From contig CM037842.1 of the NCBI GenBank assembly GCA_021234535.1, forward strand, positions 25,290,606-25,354,605: DNA of 64,000 nucleotides, read 5' to 3'. This DNA is from Stichopus chloronotus. Taxonomy: Eukaryota > Echinodermata > Holothuroidea > Aspidochirotida > Stichopodidae. Under the pieces are notes generated by a model. That model was not told the DNA's origin, searched no databases, and saw only the letters and a program-made list of their open reading frames with translations. A program made the position numbers and the translations under genes. Shown piece after piece: positions 15,101-25,719 of the stretch (its first letter is position 1; each line of letters begins with the position of its first letter).

Positions 15101-16472
15101 ATACTCTTGGATGTCTGTAACACCAGAAAAGAAAATATACCAGAGAGGAAACCAAAAACAAAAAACATAGCTAAATGAAGAGTGTGAGGGTCGGGGTTGG
15201 GGGGTTGAAGAAAGAGTAACAACACAATGGCCTACATACGCAAACATATTTTCTTGCCTTAGTAATAAATATAAGACTGTACACAGTGTACTGCACAGGT
15301 GCTTTTCTCATTAGCTGATGTGAGAGGATAAGACTTTCCAGATGAGCACAGAACTTTCCTTCTATGGAGACTGAAAATAATTGGAGTTCAGTTTAATAAA
15401 TCTCAGCCATACACACTGAAATATACTCTAGCTGGGAACTTAGCACTAACAGAAAAGTTCGTGTCCATCAACTAAATGATAACAGTGTCACCTATTGAGA
15501 AAAATACCACTACACAATGAACAGAGAGGATAGACAATACAGCAAACATATTTTTCTGTTATATACTGTAAGAAGAAATTGTCGAAAAGTGACGTTCCTC
15601 AAACATTTAATCATCAGCTTTAGCTACATCCTATCCAACTGCATCGGGTCTTTTTCAAGTTTACGTGAGGTACGGTACTATTCTGGTTTACGGTAATTAT
15701 TTTACAGTAATGTACTGTAGCTCTATTCACCACACTTGCAAGACACACATGAACATACAATAAGTGACAGCAGTATGTGATGATTCAGCGGGTTTCAAAA
15801 TCAAATTTGGCATGCACTGCAACACTGTGGTATCAAAATGGGTGGATTCCATGTCCCAAAACATGACCATTTTATTCTGGACATTTTTGTAACGTTTGTC
15901 ACATTACCTTCTGGGAATGGTTTAGAACCATAACTTGATATACAATAGACATTCCACAACTTCACTGGGTCTGTATATTTTCAAATAACAAATCAACCCA
16001 TCTCCCCACAAGATATGCACTCTATAGATGCTTCTGTAGACTGAGAGTGCAATCCAGCTGGTTTGAGGGCATCTTGCAAAAGAGCATGTAAGTCAGCTAG
16101 GGTACTGTATTATACTGTATGTAATGCACTTGTACCAAATACAGTTGAGCATACACAGAGTAGTTTAAAACACACACTGTTAAAAATATCTGTAAATTCA
16201 CAGAAAATAAAACAAAGACATAAATAAGAAATACAGACAGTTTCTGGAAAATATTCGCTAAAACATTTCTGTATCCCTCGTATTTCTGTATTTTATTTTC
16301 TGCAAATTAACATTTTACAATTTACATTTTTAACAGTGTAGAGTGTATTTGTTATGAAAATACAGGTAAGTTGGGGGAGGGGGGGGTGGGGTGAAGTAAC
16401 TTTACCTTCTTCAGTAGGCTGGTAACTTTCATCATAGTCTTCTTCCAGCACTAACTGATTACCAACCATCAT
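32..16472 (-). CDS. CEP164: CEP164-like centrosomal protein, 5' part (11 coding exons, runs off the window)
   Basis: Eleven exons join in consistent phase to about 485 codons. The start and the first ~85 residues closely match vertebrate CEP164: an acidic stretch with [11 protein letters not shown] (residues ~8-17), then [17 protein letters not shown] (~38-54), then a WW domain from W57 to W80/P83 ([20 protein letters not shown]). A Gly/Lys-rich linker follows at ~105-131, a low-complexity acidic and serine-rich middle at ~132-365, and a charged coiled coil rich in E, K, R and Q from ~366 onward. CEP164 is known to sit on the distal appendages of the mother centriole. Its N-terminal WW region binds TTBK2, which starts ciliogenesis. 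Human CEP164 has about 1460 residues, so roughly the first third is here and the remainder lies before base 1. No stop or frameshift is seen. Assignment to CEP164 is strong; some middle exons (6 and 7) rest mainly on phase and composition. Confidence 0.93.
1411..1638 (-). CDS. CEP164: CEP164 coding exon 10 (coiled coil)
   Basis: 228 bases, acceptor CTCGTAG, donor TTAG|GTGAGA. Encodes a continuous Glu/Lys-rich coiled coil beginning [20 protein letters not shown] and containing a run of eight glutamates. Composition and position match the central coiled coil of CEP164. An open frame on the plus strand is a low-complexity serine shadow of the GAA/GAG repeats. Confidence 0.88.
2082..2308 (-). CDS. 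CEP164: CEP164 coding exon 9
   Basis: 227 bases, acceptor CACCAG, donor GCTTT|GTGAGT, phase 0 in and phase 2 out. Lysine-, proline- and serine-rich and probably disordered, then turning into charged helix ([13 protein letters not shown]), marking the entry to the coiled-coil part. Confidence 0.85.
2605..2715 (-). CDS. CEP164: CEP164 coding exon 8
   Basis: 37 codons, phase 0, acceptor GGTAG, donor AGA|GTAAGT. Starts [16 protein letters not shown], comparable to the DFGFRSRISEHLLDVD block of human CEP164, which supports the order of exons. The 172-residue open frame on the same strand is out of phase with this exon and is not real. Confidence 0.82.
3273..3608. repeat. Minisatellite, 47-bp and ~55-60-bp units
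   Basis: The last three units, starting at about 3477, 3524 and 3571, repeat every 47 bp (GCGACTGTAC..TATGAGCTTCGTATAG..). Earlier units are more diverged and longer because of an extra ATACAT stretch. The block lies in the intron immediately after CEP164 exon 7. Confidence 0.85.
3634..3714 (-). CDS. CEP164: CEP164 coding exon 7
   Basis: 27 codons, phase 0, acceptor AATAG (weak pyrimidine tract), donor GTT|GTGAGT. Acidic serine-rich peptide ending [14 protein letters not shown] 47-bp minisatellite begins about 25 bp inside the following intron. The 6.3-kb intron before this exon could hide further short phase-0 exons that I cannot recognise. Confidence 0.7.
4010..4350 (+). mobile_element. 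tRNA-like SINE, copy 1
   Basis: Starts with an A-box-like TGGCCAGGTGGA and about 80 bp later a B-box-like GGATTTGATTCCTGG, the internal RNA polymerase III promoter pattern of tRNA-derived SINEs. The body from about 4155 (CTGACCTTGT..) to 4350 (..TTCAAGGCCTGAATTATAGG) aligns with 34275-34440. It lies in a CEP164 intron. Confidence 0.6.
4706..4758. repeat. (CATT)n microsatellite
   Basis: Imperfect run of TTCA/TTCC tetranucleotides. Confidence 0.9.
6665..7055 (+). mobile_element. LINE 3' end remnant (CR1/Jockey-like C-terminus)
   Basis: One frame reads [17 protein letters not shown], a stop, then [19 protein letters not shown]. This mirrors the conserved C-terminal pattern of CR1/Jockey-type reverse transcriptase proteins (SF..W-N-x-LP, then FK..LK). 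A short AT-rich 3' tail ends in AAATAAATAGAAC. The remnant is broken by stops and cannot be active. Confidence 0.45.
8520..9320 (+). repeat. Diverged tandem interspersed repeat ending in a CA tract
   Basis: Three diverged units carry CTGGTGACC..AGATGACCTTTG.. and AAAACAATCCCAGC..AGA.CT, about 200 bp apart, followed by a CA-rich stretch at about 9220-9260. The layout (tandem units then a CA tract) recalls Rep1, but the sequence is different. Confidence 0.55.
9997..10056 (-). CDS. CEP164: CEP164 coding exon 6
   Basis: 20 codons in phase 0 with donor GAC|GTAAGT. Ends [17 protein letters not shown], which resembles the conserved LRNLHLDIGALGGDFEYE block of vertebrate CEP164. I placed the acceptor at TTAAG after a long pyrimidine run (about 10057-10085). 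An upstream in-frame TGA limits any further extension of the exon. Confidence 0.7.
11692..11808 (-). CDS. CEP164: CEP164 coding exon 5
   Basis: 39 codons, phase 0 at both ends, acceptor TTACAG and donor GAT|GTGAGT. Encodes a charged helix-prone segment ([18 protein letters not shown]) ending in the acidic MSDED. The opposite strand also has an 83-residue open frame here, which is a shadow. Confidence 0.8.
12694..12801 (-). CDS. CEP164: CEP164 coding exon 4
   Basis: Exactly 36 codons between acceptor CTCCAG and donor AAG|GTAAAG, phase 0 at both ends. Starts [17 protein letters not shown], which resembles the Ala/Pro/Leu/Gly-rich stretch after the lysine tract in human CEP164. Serine-rich and probably disordered. 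Confidence 0.8.
13355..13420. repeat. Short degenerate minisatellite
   Basis: Four to five imperfect copies of a GGACACGAGGGCTT-like unit (GGACACGAGG, GGACACAAGG, GGACACCCCAC, GGACACCCCTC). Confidence 0.6.
14161..14374 (-). CDS. CEP164: CEP164 coding exon 3 (WW domain and Lys-rich linker)
   Basis: Acceptor TTCTCAG, donor AGT|GTAAGT. The exon completes a TGT cysteine codon, giving KPCQD as in vertebrate CEP164. It encodes the WW core with IYYFNF and the second tryptophan in [11 protein letters not shown], then a Gly5 run and a Lys-rich tract that resembles the KKKKKKEKKDKK tract of human CEP164. Ends in phase 0. Confidence 0.95.
14375..16405. other. CEP164 introns 1 and 2
   Basis: AT-rich intron DNA around exon 2, with a G-run at about 16373-16392. 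No other feature supported. Confidence 0.4.
15003..15114 (-). CDS. CEP164: CEP164 coding exon 2
   Basis: Acceptor TTACAG, donor TTG|GTGAGT. The split GAC codon joins exon 1 to [18 protein letters not shown]. The exon carries the conserved [10 protein letters not shown]...PLP segment and the first tryptophan of the WW domain (DWKP), and ends in phase 2. Confidence 0.93.
16406..16472 (-). CDS. CEP164: CEP164 coding exon 1 (start codon)
   Basis: The exon spans 16406-16517 on the minus strand, with acceptor ..TTTCAG at 16518-16519 and donor AAG|GTAAAG. An in-frame TAA a few codons upstream of ATGATG fixes the start inside this exon, so everything 5' is untranslated. A second upstream ATG (at 16512) is out of frame and closes after 17 codons, so it may act as a small upstream ORF. 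The exon encodes 22 residues plus one base, with the conserved core [19 protein letters not shown] chose the first of two adjacent ATG codons. Confidence 0.9.
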
Positions 16473-19400
16473 CTTGGATAAGTGAAAAGGGAAAGTCTGT
16501 GACACAAGGCATTAGTCCTGAAAGAGAAGGTAAAGAACCATGTAACAAGGTACAGAACAGTAGTGCTGTAATGTACTGTAGCAAAACAGTACATTAAAAT
16601 TGGTGGTAAACAGTACTGTTGGCTCCAGTTATAGAGTACAGCAAGACTATGTAAGGTGGTAGAGTTTTCCAGGAGCCACTAGTCTATGTAAACAACGTAC
16701 ACATACAGTATAGAAACATGGAAATGTAATTATGCAAAATAACTTCAGGCCCATGGTGCATATTCTAAGCCCTCATCAAAGTTATGTTCTTTCACATATT
16801 GTATGGAAACTAATCACAAAGTCATGCGCTGTTCAAAATCTTCATTACACAGTGGTGAAGATGTCCAACTTAAAAATCAGTACATTGCAAAAGCAGCCCT
16901 ACAGTTCCTTACACAGTGATTTCAGTAGAGTTAGGTACAGTAGGTCTAATTCGGCAATTTTGGGCACCATTTCAACTGACATGACGTTAAAGGGAAAAAA
17001 CTGGGCATTACTTCATGCCAACAAAGTGTTCAGCTGCACATGGTACCACGCTGACAGAGAGGTTGAGTCCAGACCTACAGTTCTTGCCAAATCACTAGAA
17101 TTTAGTTCATGACCCAATGTGACTTCAGACCAGGGAGATTTCATTGAGATGGAGATACTGCAATGCATAATAAAAACACACCAAATCGAGCCTGAATCGA
17201 GTACAGATAAGCTGTGTAGTTGGCTCAAAGGTGCAGTATTTGCTTCGTTCTGTGGTTCCAGTTCAACAACATTCACCGGTCGATATAATCTAAAGCAATC
17301 AATCCTTAATCAAGCAGCTCACTTATAACAATACTTTTAAACCCGATTTTTGCTGCGAACATTTCAAGAGGACATGGCATAAAACTTGACTCATCTTTTA
17401 AACTGAAATGAACACATTTGTCCCTATGACGGGATCCCATGCAACTGAACTGATGAGATGGAGGTCTAATTCATTGACAACTACATGAGAAAGTGCCAGA
17501 AGTTGATGAAATAGGCAGGGACTGATTTAACATTATGTACAGTATGTGTCATGAAGCATAGAAAGTCTGACTAATTGCCTGACGATGGGCAATGCTGTGG
17601 TACAGTAGTTCAGAAAACCTCCAGGTATAGTACATACAGTGGTACTGTAACTGTACAGCAGATGTATGGTACTGTAGCAGAGGACAATTACCAAATTGTG
17701 CTTATTTTTTACACAGATTGGGAGCTTCAAGAGAGCTCTTTATATACCAGCAGTTGAAAGTTACTTTCTTTGTTGGGAAATATTGTGACATCAAAACAAA
17801 ATACATATTGCTATACTGTATATACAGTGATGTACCATAGTGTAGCAAATTTGCAGCACACGAATATTTCACTACAGTAATTTTAGTGTTGTCTGTACAT
17901 GTACTGTAGTTTCTGTGTAACTCCAAAAAGACAGTAGAGTTGACTTTAGTTGGTCATACTGTTTGCTATCTAGTCACAATGTCACCAGACCAAAACATCC
18001 CCACCTCTTAGCTGTACCAAACCGTCCCTGCTTTTTACTGAAACGTCCCAGTGGTATTATGGTACACAAAATGCCTCTCCATATGACAGAGAATTAACAT
18101 TTTGGGGAATTTCTATTTTATAAGAGTAATACTGTTATTAACTACTGTAAGCCTATTAAATCCAGGGACAATTTGGTGCAGGGATGATTTGACTGGTAAG
18201 CCTGAGAAAAGGGTGATTTGCTTGCAAATGCAACTTACCGCAAAGTTGACTAACGTTAATCATTTAGGGTGAATGAATAATGCTTCAGCATTCTTTAAGT
18301 AAATACAAGATGTGACAGTCAACACATCAAGCTGCTTAGACCATTGCATTTTAAGCCTCTCTATTTTAGGGGTGTCTGAAGTTTGGCAGTGCACGAAGTT
18401 TGGTGTATGTAGTCTCATAAGCAGGCATGGTAGACAGTGCTATGCATAGATCAACTATTTGCTACTATTGCTTACATATAAATAGTCAGCAGGAGAGCAG
18501 CTACATCACCCAACATTTTAGCTTTGAAGAATAAAAGTGGAAGAATCTGGACGCAGTTGGGACTGCCTTAGATTCAATGTATAGGGTCTTTAGTATTTGG
18601 CAGGCTAAGAAACGTAGTTTGAAGCAGTCTGATAAGAACAAATAATGCAAATTTTGGTGGTGTTTTATCGAGGAAATTTTGTCATAGAATAAAATAGAAA
18701 ATGACTGTAACCTTGAGACGGCTCTACATCTATGCAAACTTTGGGTTTTATGTCAATGGTAGTTTACTTCACCACAAATATCTGCGCATCACTTTCCGTT
18801 AAATACCCCAGCAAACTTTACTGCCCATGCAGTACTTTTAGTTCTACAATTTCTACTTTGCTTCATGACATAGATCAATCAATAGACCTACAAAACGGCT
18901 GATTTGTTTCAATAGCATCTTGGTTTCCATCAACGCAGTTCACTGCCCTGTTCAACATCAAGCCAGCACTATGTCCAGTATTGAATAGTGCATACTGTAC
19001 ACCAAACTTCGCGCACCCCTACAAAAAATAAGCCCTAAAATCCAATGAACTACAGTAGGTAGCTGGACAAACTTTTTACTTCAAAGCCTTGAAATGAATG
19101 AAAAGAAAGCTGAGACACTGTTTATTAAATCACCCTTGCCTGATTGGTCAACTTTAAGGTTAACGACACTGCATTTGCATAGGAGAGGTAACTTAGGCTA
19201 GACCTACAGTACAGCATCCAATTTGCACTTTCCGCCGAATGCTACAAATTTTCAAATCATGATTTTGACTCTTCAATAGAACTTTTCCTAGCCATTTTTG
19301 TTGCTAGCTTGTTCAGAGGTTTGCACTGTAAGTTTAGGCACAGGATTTGTTTAAAGGGATACTCTTCATGTACAGTTGCCTACTGATTCAGATTGTCATG

Positions 19401-20616
19401 CTAACATTTGTGAGGTGTGCGAAGTTTAGCAGGTTTACATCGTATAGTTAGCCTAACTCAAGTACTAAATGTTGATTTAAATTAACAAATTTTTAGGTAC
19501 AATCCATACATGGTTCAAATTAATAGTAAAATTTATTTAAAGACTTTCGAAAACAAGATATACAGTAGCCTAGGCCTATGATTTTTAGGGATTTTGAATT
19601 TCCAGCAGCTAGAAATTCGAAGGTTGGCACCAATTTAGAATCAGTGAAGGGAAGTGACGTATTCTTCCTTAAAATCATTGTTTTTGCCTGATTTCACCCT
19701 AACCCTAACACTCAATTTTAACCATGATTGGTGGTTACTTAAGTTAAAGCTAGGCCTAAATTAAAGCTTTTTACACCTTCAAATGGCTTTATTCGCATCA
19801 AATACTTATCCTAACCATCATCACTAAACTTGACTAGTGGTCACTGATTCTAAATTAGAGCCCCAAGGGCGTTTTTACGTTAGATGAGCGACGTTTTATA
19901 CATCCATGCCACTTGTGAGTTGTACTGTACAGTACTCTGTAGTATGGCCTAGGCTACAGACTGGATACACTTGTGCTAGGCCTGTACTACAGTACTGTAG
20001 CTAGTGACACTGACAGTGACAACTTACTTGACTACTGTACACCAGTGCAACTAACCAGTAACGTTGTACTGTACGTACGGTAACCTAACTTCACTGTGAC
20101 TTGACCTTAGCCTTAGGACTCTTAAAATAAATCTTATTCTAGATTCTTGGCTACGGTATTTGTTCGAACGAAATAAAAAGCAATGTCGTCTTTACATAGT
20201 ACTTACAGTCCGTACTCATAAGTAATCGATAGTGTCAAAGCACCAGTTTAGCAGTAGTGTTGATCCAGTAATTCATTCATGTAACACATAGATGCAAAAT
20301 AATTCACATCTTCGCGGCGTCTACTGTACAGTATAGTTACTGTACAGTATACAGTAGTTACTGTATAACGAATAATGCCGAACTACGGTAATGTTTACAT
20401 CGACTCTGCAGTCGAAAAAGAATTCAAACAGTCATATCCTTTAGACTGTTGAGAACAGTCGTTTCATTTATTGTTCATTTAACAACGTTCATCACCCCAT
20501 GCATATGGAAAGGAGAATGCTGCAATATGGTAGCGCACCGCCACACCAGATATATATATATCGGTTGCTAAACCTGTGTTGAAAATGATTTGAGTTGAAA
20601 AGATTTTGATGCGACG
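16473..20616 (-). other. CEP164 5' UTR, first intron and upstream region
   Basis: Bases 16473-16517 are 5' UTR of coding exon 1. The acceptor at 16518 shows at least one more upstream non-coding exon. Several minus-strand GTAAGT donors could end it (at about 18237, 20026 and 20206). The one at 20206, next to a dense ACTGTACAGTA cluster at about 20320-20370, is the most distal, but nothing decides between them. The region is rich in TACTGTA/TACAGTA words (for example 16562-16620, 17590-17680, 17812-17910). Confidence 0.35.
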
Positions 20617-20620
20617 TTAA

Positions 20621-20964
20621 AGGGAAATAGGGCGTTTAGAATACACCAACATGACATGTAAAGAAAATAGCTTTAATTATCGTTAAACCATTCAGTCTCA
20701 TCTATAAGCATCTACCAAAGCTTCATCTTCTCAAAAGATTATGCATGTGATGAGCAATGGAAGATGCATCATTTGAATTTTGAAAAGTTTGGGTGAACAA
20801 ATTAGTGTTGAGCAACAAATAACTGAATTTCAGTCTGTGAGGAGCTTATTTCTTGAAAAGAAGGCTACAGTCCTCCTTATTTTGAATAATCTGTCATTCT
20901 ACGTCCACAAACATTGGTTTCAAAAATATGGATGTGTTCTCTAAAACAAAAGCCCTATTTCCCT
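20621..20964. mobile_element. TTAA-flanked MITE, family B
   Basis: 344 bp bounded by inverted termini AGGGAAATAGGGC / GCCCTATTTCCCT and flanked on both sides by TTAA (20617-20620 and 20965-20968). No coding capacity. TTAA duplications are typical of piggyBac-type and some Sola-type transposons; the terminus does not decide which. Confidence 0.75.
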
Positions 20965-20968
20965 TTAA

Positions 20969-22264
20969 ACGTATAGACTATGTAAACAATCCAATGGGCT
21001 GAGCTCACTAACACTTGGCTGGGGAAGGCGGGTAGTGAGATACCTGTCAGCCCCACGATTAATACGAAAATGTCTCGACTGAGATGTTTAATCGAGAATG
21101 CAGTATTGAAATAATAATCATACTCTGACATTTATGACACGTTTCTCAGTGCTCCAAGAAAAGCCTCAATATTATCGAAAAAGCGTCAGGCCAAAGACAT
21201 GGAAATCGCTAGTGTCAACGAACTATCTACAGTAGTTGGAATCTTTCATCCACAGAGTCTACAACTTCTAGGGTCCATTGCATGGACAGACCTCAACACT
21301 TCCAAGTCACCATGTTCAGGCTACACATTAGTCAGTTGCCATGCTAGTTTCAGTTTCAGTTTATTTACTCTTTGTACCTCCTAGGAGGTGTGAGAGTCAA
21401 TTCATACATGAAAATAAGACGGAGACAGAATATTATACAAAAAACAGGGATATCAAAAAGAAACAAGTAATACAAACAAATTATACATTCAAATACACAC
21501 AAAATTAAACCTAGCATGATCGATGATTGACCGTGACATGTTGACTATTGGAAAGTGGCAACGGAACTCGGGAAAGAGGGCTTGGGGACTCAATTAACCC
21601 CTCAAATAAAGAACTTAGGTTTATAGGTACATTTAGTCGATAAAATTGACCAATTACACAGAGATTAAACGAAAAGAATGCATAATTGCTCCTCTGTGGT
21701 ATGGCCTATTTATCATAACATCCCTATTTCAAGGACTGGGTAAATACAGCTTATGAGCACTCGGAAAATGCCGTTTCATCTGGTGGCTGTTTGTAAGGCC
21801 AAAGATTTTCGGGTACTCAACAAGCCAACTGATATGGTGGCGCTCCGCTTCGTTTTTCTTTATGAATGTTAGTCACATCCCCCCCCCCCCCTCATGTTGA
21901 AAATATTCCTAAGCCTATGATCCAGAAAACGAATAAAATGACCACAAGGTGATCACGTTGGCCATGCTGAATTGAGAACTCGATCGTTGGTTCGAGGTGT
22001 CGATTGGCCATACATGCGTACACGCAGTATACTACGAGTATACGGCTAGCAGAAGGAATCCGCAGGACACATCAACTTGAATTTGGCAATACGCCACCCG
22101 GTAATGTCAATTAAAACCTTGGATATTAGTGATGACATGGATTCTAGAGACAATGTTCCTTTATTTTTCTTCCAATCCTAACGCTAGAAAACCCAAATGT
22201 ATTGGTTGTCGATGTAAACTATAAGCTGTTGACAATACGAACCAGTATTCTGTCATGTTACTAT
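20969..22264. other. Intergenic
   Basis: No gene recognised. Around 21705-21860 there is a diverged piece of the same repeat seen at 23220-23460, 39745-39840 and 42229-42370 (CCTATTTCAAGG, then CCAACTGAT..GGTGGCGCTCCGCTT), followed by a poly-C run near 21878. Confidence 0.4.
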
Positions 22265-22268
22265 TTAA

Positions 22269-22882
22269 AGGGGTAATCAGGGTTTTTTTTACAATTTATT
22301 TCACTACAGTTCCCCACCGGTATTGTACAATGAGTTACAACTAACAAATATGATCGAGACTTTCTCAAAACATGTGGACAATTTCGAGAAACGAGTCAAA
22401 TTCGCAAAAAATCGGTGAAGAACTCCGAAAGTCTGTAACATCCATATTCATCGAATCAAATATGAATATTCAATACTATCACCTTTTCAAGGTATGAGGA
22501 GGTATGGCTCTGAACAGTTTCATAGGCAGCCTACGTGTGCTGTATGTATCATGAACTATCACTAAACTCTTGTTTACTTAGCATTGCGCAATGCACGAAC
22601 AGCATGGGAACAGTAAACATTCGGTTATGTTTATTCATATAACGCCATCTCAGTCTTACGCTGTGATTGGTCATCGTATAGAGGTTGTCTTGTCTTGTAC
22701 ATGAACGTGTATTTTTTGTTCTCAAATATTAGTAAGAGTTCTCATTCAATAGTAACTAACGCAATAATTACCGTTTCTTCTACCTTCAAACACCTCCCAA
22801 CGTCTCTATATTTCGGTGAACAATCAGTTTAGAAAGAAAATCAACTAAAGGTGAATTTTCTCAGTCAAACCTGATTTCCCCT
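22269..22882 (+). mobile_element. TTAA-flanked MITE, family A, copy 1
   Basis: 614 bp with inverted termini AGGGGTAATCAGG / CCTGATTTCCCCT, flanked by TTAA on both sides (22265-22268, 22883-22886). It is nearly collinear over its whole length with 35129-35753, including GATTCCCCACCGG, ACATGTGGACAATTTC and TCTTACGCTGTGATTGGTCA blocks. No coding capacity, so it depends on a transposase elsewhere. Confidence 0.85.
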
Positions 22883-22886
22883 TTAA

Positions 22887-24809
22887 AAGTATGTCAATAC
22901 TACCACTTAAAGTACTTCATTTGCACTTTTTTTAAAAGTTAGAAATGTTTCAAAACTGGTGCATGCAACAAGAGGGCCCCCGCCCCCCCCCCCAATAAAA
23001 TAAGACAATCGGGTTCTGAGTCGCAATAGATAATGTTCAATTTTTATCTTCAAGCTCAAAATGAATCATTATCAACCAACGGCGGAATCTGAAGGTATGT
23101 TCAGCACCCCGCTTCTAATTGCAGCCAACTTTTCCAACGATAAATGAAACAGGATGAATAATTCATTATAGTTCTTGTATCATCTCAACCCATCTGATAT
23201 GTATTACAATTTTTCACGCATTGATTTTTATCTCATTGGGTCCAATTGGGAATTTGCAGGCATCATATCCCTATTTCAAGGCTGGGCAGGGTATATGCAA
23301 CTTGGAACACCCGGGAAGTGCCGTCGACTTTCCTTTCATTGGAAGGGTTGAAAAGTCAAACAGTTTTCTTGTACCCTCTGCACCAACTGATGGTGGCGCT
23401 CCGCTTAGATAGTCCTGACGGCACTCAGTCCCTTCAAATATACCTTTTAATCCTTATTTTAGGTTCATGAGTTCAAACGATTCTGCACCATGATTGGGCA
23501 ACTAAGAAGGGTAAACATGATTCTGTCAGTTAAAGGGCAGGGGGTTCCCCATACCCTAAGACCTCTCCTCATGCCACGTAAGCCTATCTGTGAAGCGACT
23601 GACTTGAAATCCTTGCTTAAGCTTTGGTAGGGCAACCCCCCTCCCCTGACCCTAATATTTTTTTCTCCCTCACCCCCCCCCCCCAAAAAAAGCTGGCCAC
23701 GTCCTTGCATATCATTGAGTTTTTCATGCACGATCGACCTACCACCATTTATCTATCCCATTGACTCACACACTAAAGTAGTGATCTTGTAGTTCCCTTC
23801 GTGCTATGAAGCTGATTAACTCGCCACCCCCCCCCCCCCTCAGCTTAGACCTACCAATTCTCCACAACTCTGTCAACTTATCATCCCTCTGTCCTCCCTT
23901 CGCTCTTCTTTTTGCATCTCCTTTACTTTTCAACATCATTCATTCCGTCTCCTCACCCCCTCTGCTGACTACGCCACTGCTGACATGTCCCTTATTTGAA
24001 TACGGATGACTTGTTAGATGCTGTGTGCAAGATTTGATGGAAACCATTTTGGAGATCAAACAGTTTGAAAATATTTCTGCTAAAATTGTAATTTTTACAG
24101 TTCACAACATTATAATTGGGCTAATATATTCTGGTAGCTATTACAGTAAACAGGTATACATAACACTCTTCAGCAAAGCCTCGTTGAAAGTTTAAATTTT
24201 TGTAGTGATTTTTTCTTTCTGAGTTTATCCATAGAGGTTAATTCCGATACGACAATAGAGAAGAAATGTATTAAGTTAAACAAGTACAATAAGTTGTAGT
24301 TTTATGTAAGGCTAAGCTCTAATTATAGACATTATGTTACACGTCCATCACGTCCGTCATTTTTTTGAAGAAACATGCCTCTGTCACAGGCGTGGGTACA
24401 GGTGGAAGGGGTGGTAGCAGGGGGGATCTCCTCCACTTTTATAATTAGGGGGCGAATCTATATTTTCGTCGCCTGACTTTCCCTCACTACCGAAGAGAAA
24501 ATTCAACTGTGATCTCCATGTTACCTGAATGTCTGAATACGAAGAGGGTATTTTGCCAAACCACCGTAGGTTACAGCAAATCACCATTAATGCGATCATG
24601 TTTAAAAAAAATGTCTGTCAGTCAATATGAACATCAACATGAATTCAAACGGTTCCGCAGATCCTAGGATGAACAAGCCTTTCAACATAACTGCGTTTCA
24701 GACATAAAATTCTACAGTGGAAGACTGAGGCAATGTGTTTGATTCATGACATACCGTATAGTTGTGTCAGAAATGTTTACATCAAAACTTCCCACACGAA
24801 AAAGATCAT
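22887..24809. other. Intergenic with a partial hAT-like MITE
   Basis: A partial copy of the hAT-type MITE family lies at about 23220-23707. It has the shared internal block around 23250-23410 and a right end GCTGGCCACGTCCTTG at about 23692-23707. I could not find its left terminus. Poly-C runs occur at about 22985, 23672 and 23825. No gene seen. Confidence 0.4.
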
Positions 24810-24942
24810 AGAACAAGACGGCAATCCACGGAGTTGGGTATCTCATCGCCAACATGCATTGATTTCAATACAGGGCCTGCACATGGGAATTTGTAATAGT
24901 TTATTGCAACCACATGTCACCAAGTACCTATCCTGGCACTAA

Positions 24943-25412
24943 GGTAGCATACCCTATATAGAAGTTGGGAGATCCTTCCGCATTTTGTTCGCCGTCGGTG
25001 AAAGTGCCTATTAGGAACATTTGGGCAACTTTTTTGGTATTTTATCCTTTAAGATGGGTCCTTTTGTGGTTTGAATATTAAAGTGGGCGAGTTTAAGTAT
25101 ACATGGTGTGAAAATGGGGGGAAAGTGAAGCAATTATAGAAAAGTTATGGAATCTTAGGTGGCGGAGCATCATCGTTGGAGGCGATGTGTGATTTGGCCC
25201 CAGTGACAAGGTGTGCTAACTTCGACGGCCTCTAGCAGAAAATCTAACCACTTAAGGTACAGAAAATTGAAGAAGCCATGAATGGCCAATGTGTCAGCTT
25301 TCCAAAGAGTGGCAGCTTATATCTGTTGAAAACGTCTACCAGGCTTTAAAAACCATATTACTTTGCGATTTAGTGTGTAAGTCAATGGGGAATTAATAGG
25401 GGTATGCTACCC
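24943..25412. mobile_element. Harbinger-like MITE inside Rep1
   Basis: 470 bp with inverted termini GGTAGCATACCC / GGGTATGCTACC, flanked by TAA (24940-24942) and TAA (25413-25415). A 3-bp TWA target duplication and a GG-starting terminus are typical of PIF/Harbinger elements. No coding capacity. Its insertion explains why this Rep1 copy is out of register with the 48.7-kb copy. Confidence 0.65.
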
Positions 25413-25456
25413 TAATATTTGGCGGTAAGCAGAACCGAACATAAAATGGTAATATT

Positions 25457-25540
25457 TGTTGTGTTAAGAGTGGTGGCGCAACACCATCTATAACATCTGT
25501 TCTCCTCTGATCATTTATTATCATGGATATTAACACAACA
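25457..25540 (+). repeat. 5' LTR (internally deleted)
   Basis: 84 bp, starting TGTTGTGTTAA and ending TTAACACAACA, a perfect 11-bp terminal inverted repeat. Compared with the 3' LTR it lacks 63 bp after GGTGGCGC.ACACC. Confidence 0.9.
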
Positions 25541-25556
25541 TGGTGTCAGAAGTAGG
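25541..25556 (+). promoter_or_regulatory. Primer-binding site, tRNA-Leu-like
   Basis: TGGTGTCAGAAGTAGG starts at the first base after the LTR. It is complementary to the 3' end of an animal tRNA-Leu (..CTTCTGACACCA). Confidence 0.75.
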
Positions 25557-25719
25557 ATAGAAGTCCCAGCTTAAAGTTTCGAAGTGACAATACAGGATTA
25601 AGAATCATCACAAAGATCTTTTTCCCGGTAAGCATCGAGCCTTGACCAACGTATAAAGAGCAGCGTTTGCAGCATAAGCCTAGCCTACAGTAAAGGGCAC
25701 TGCTAACGTTAAACAGTTA

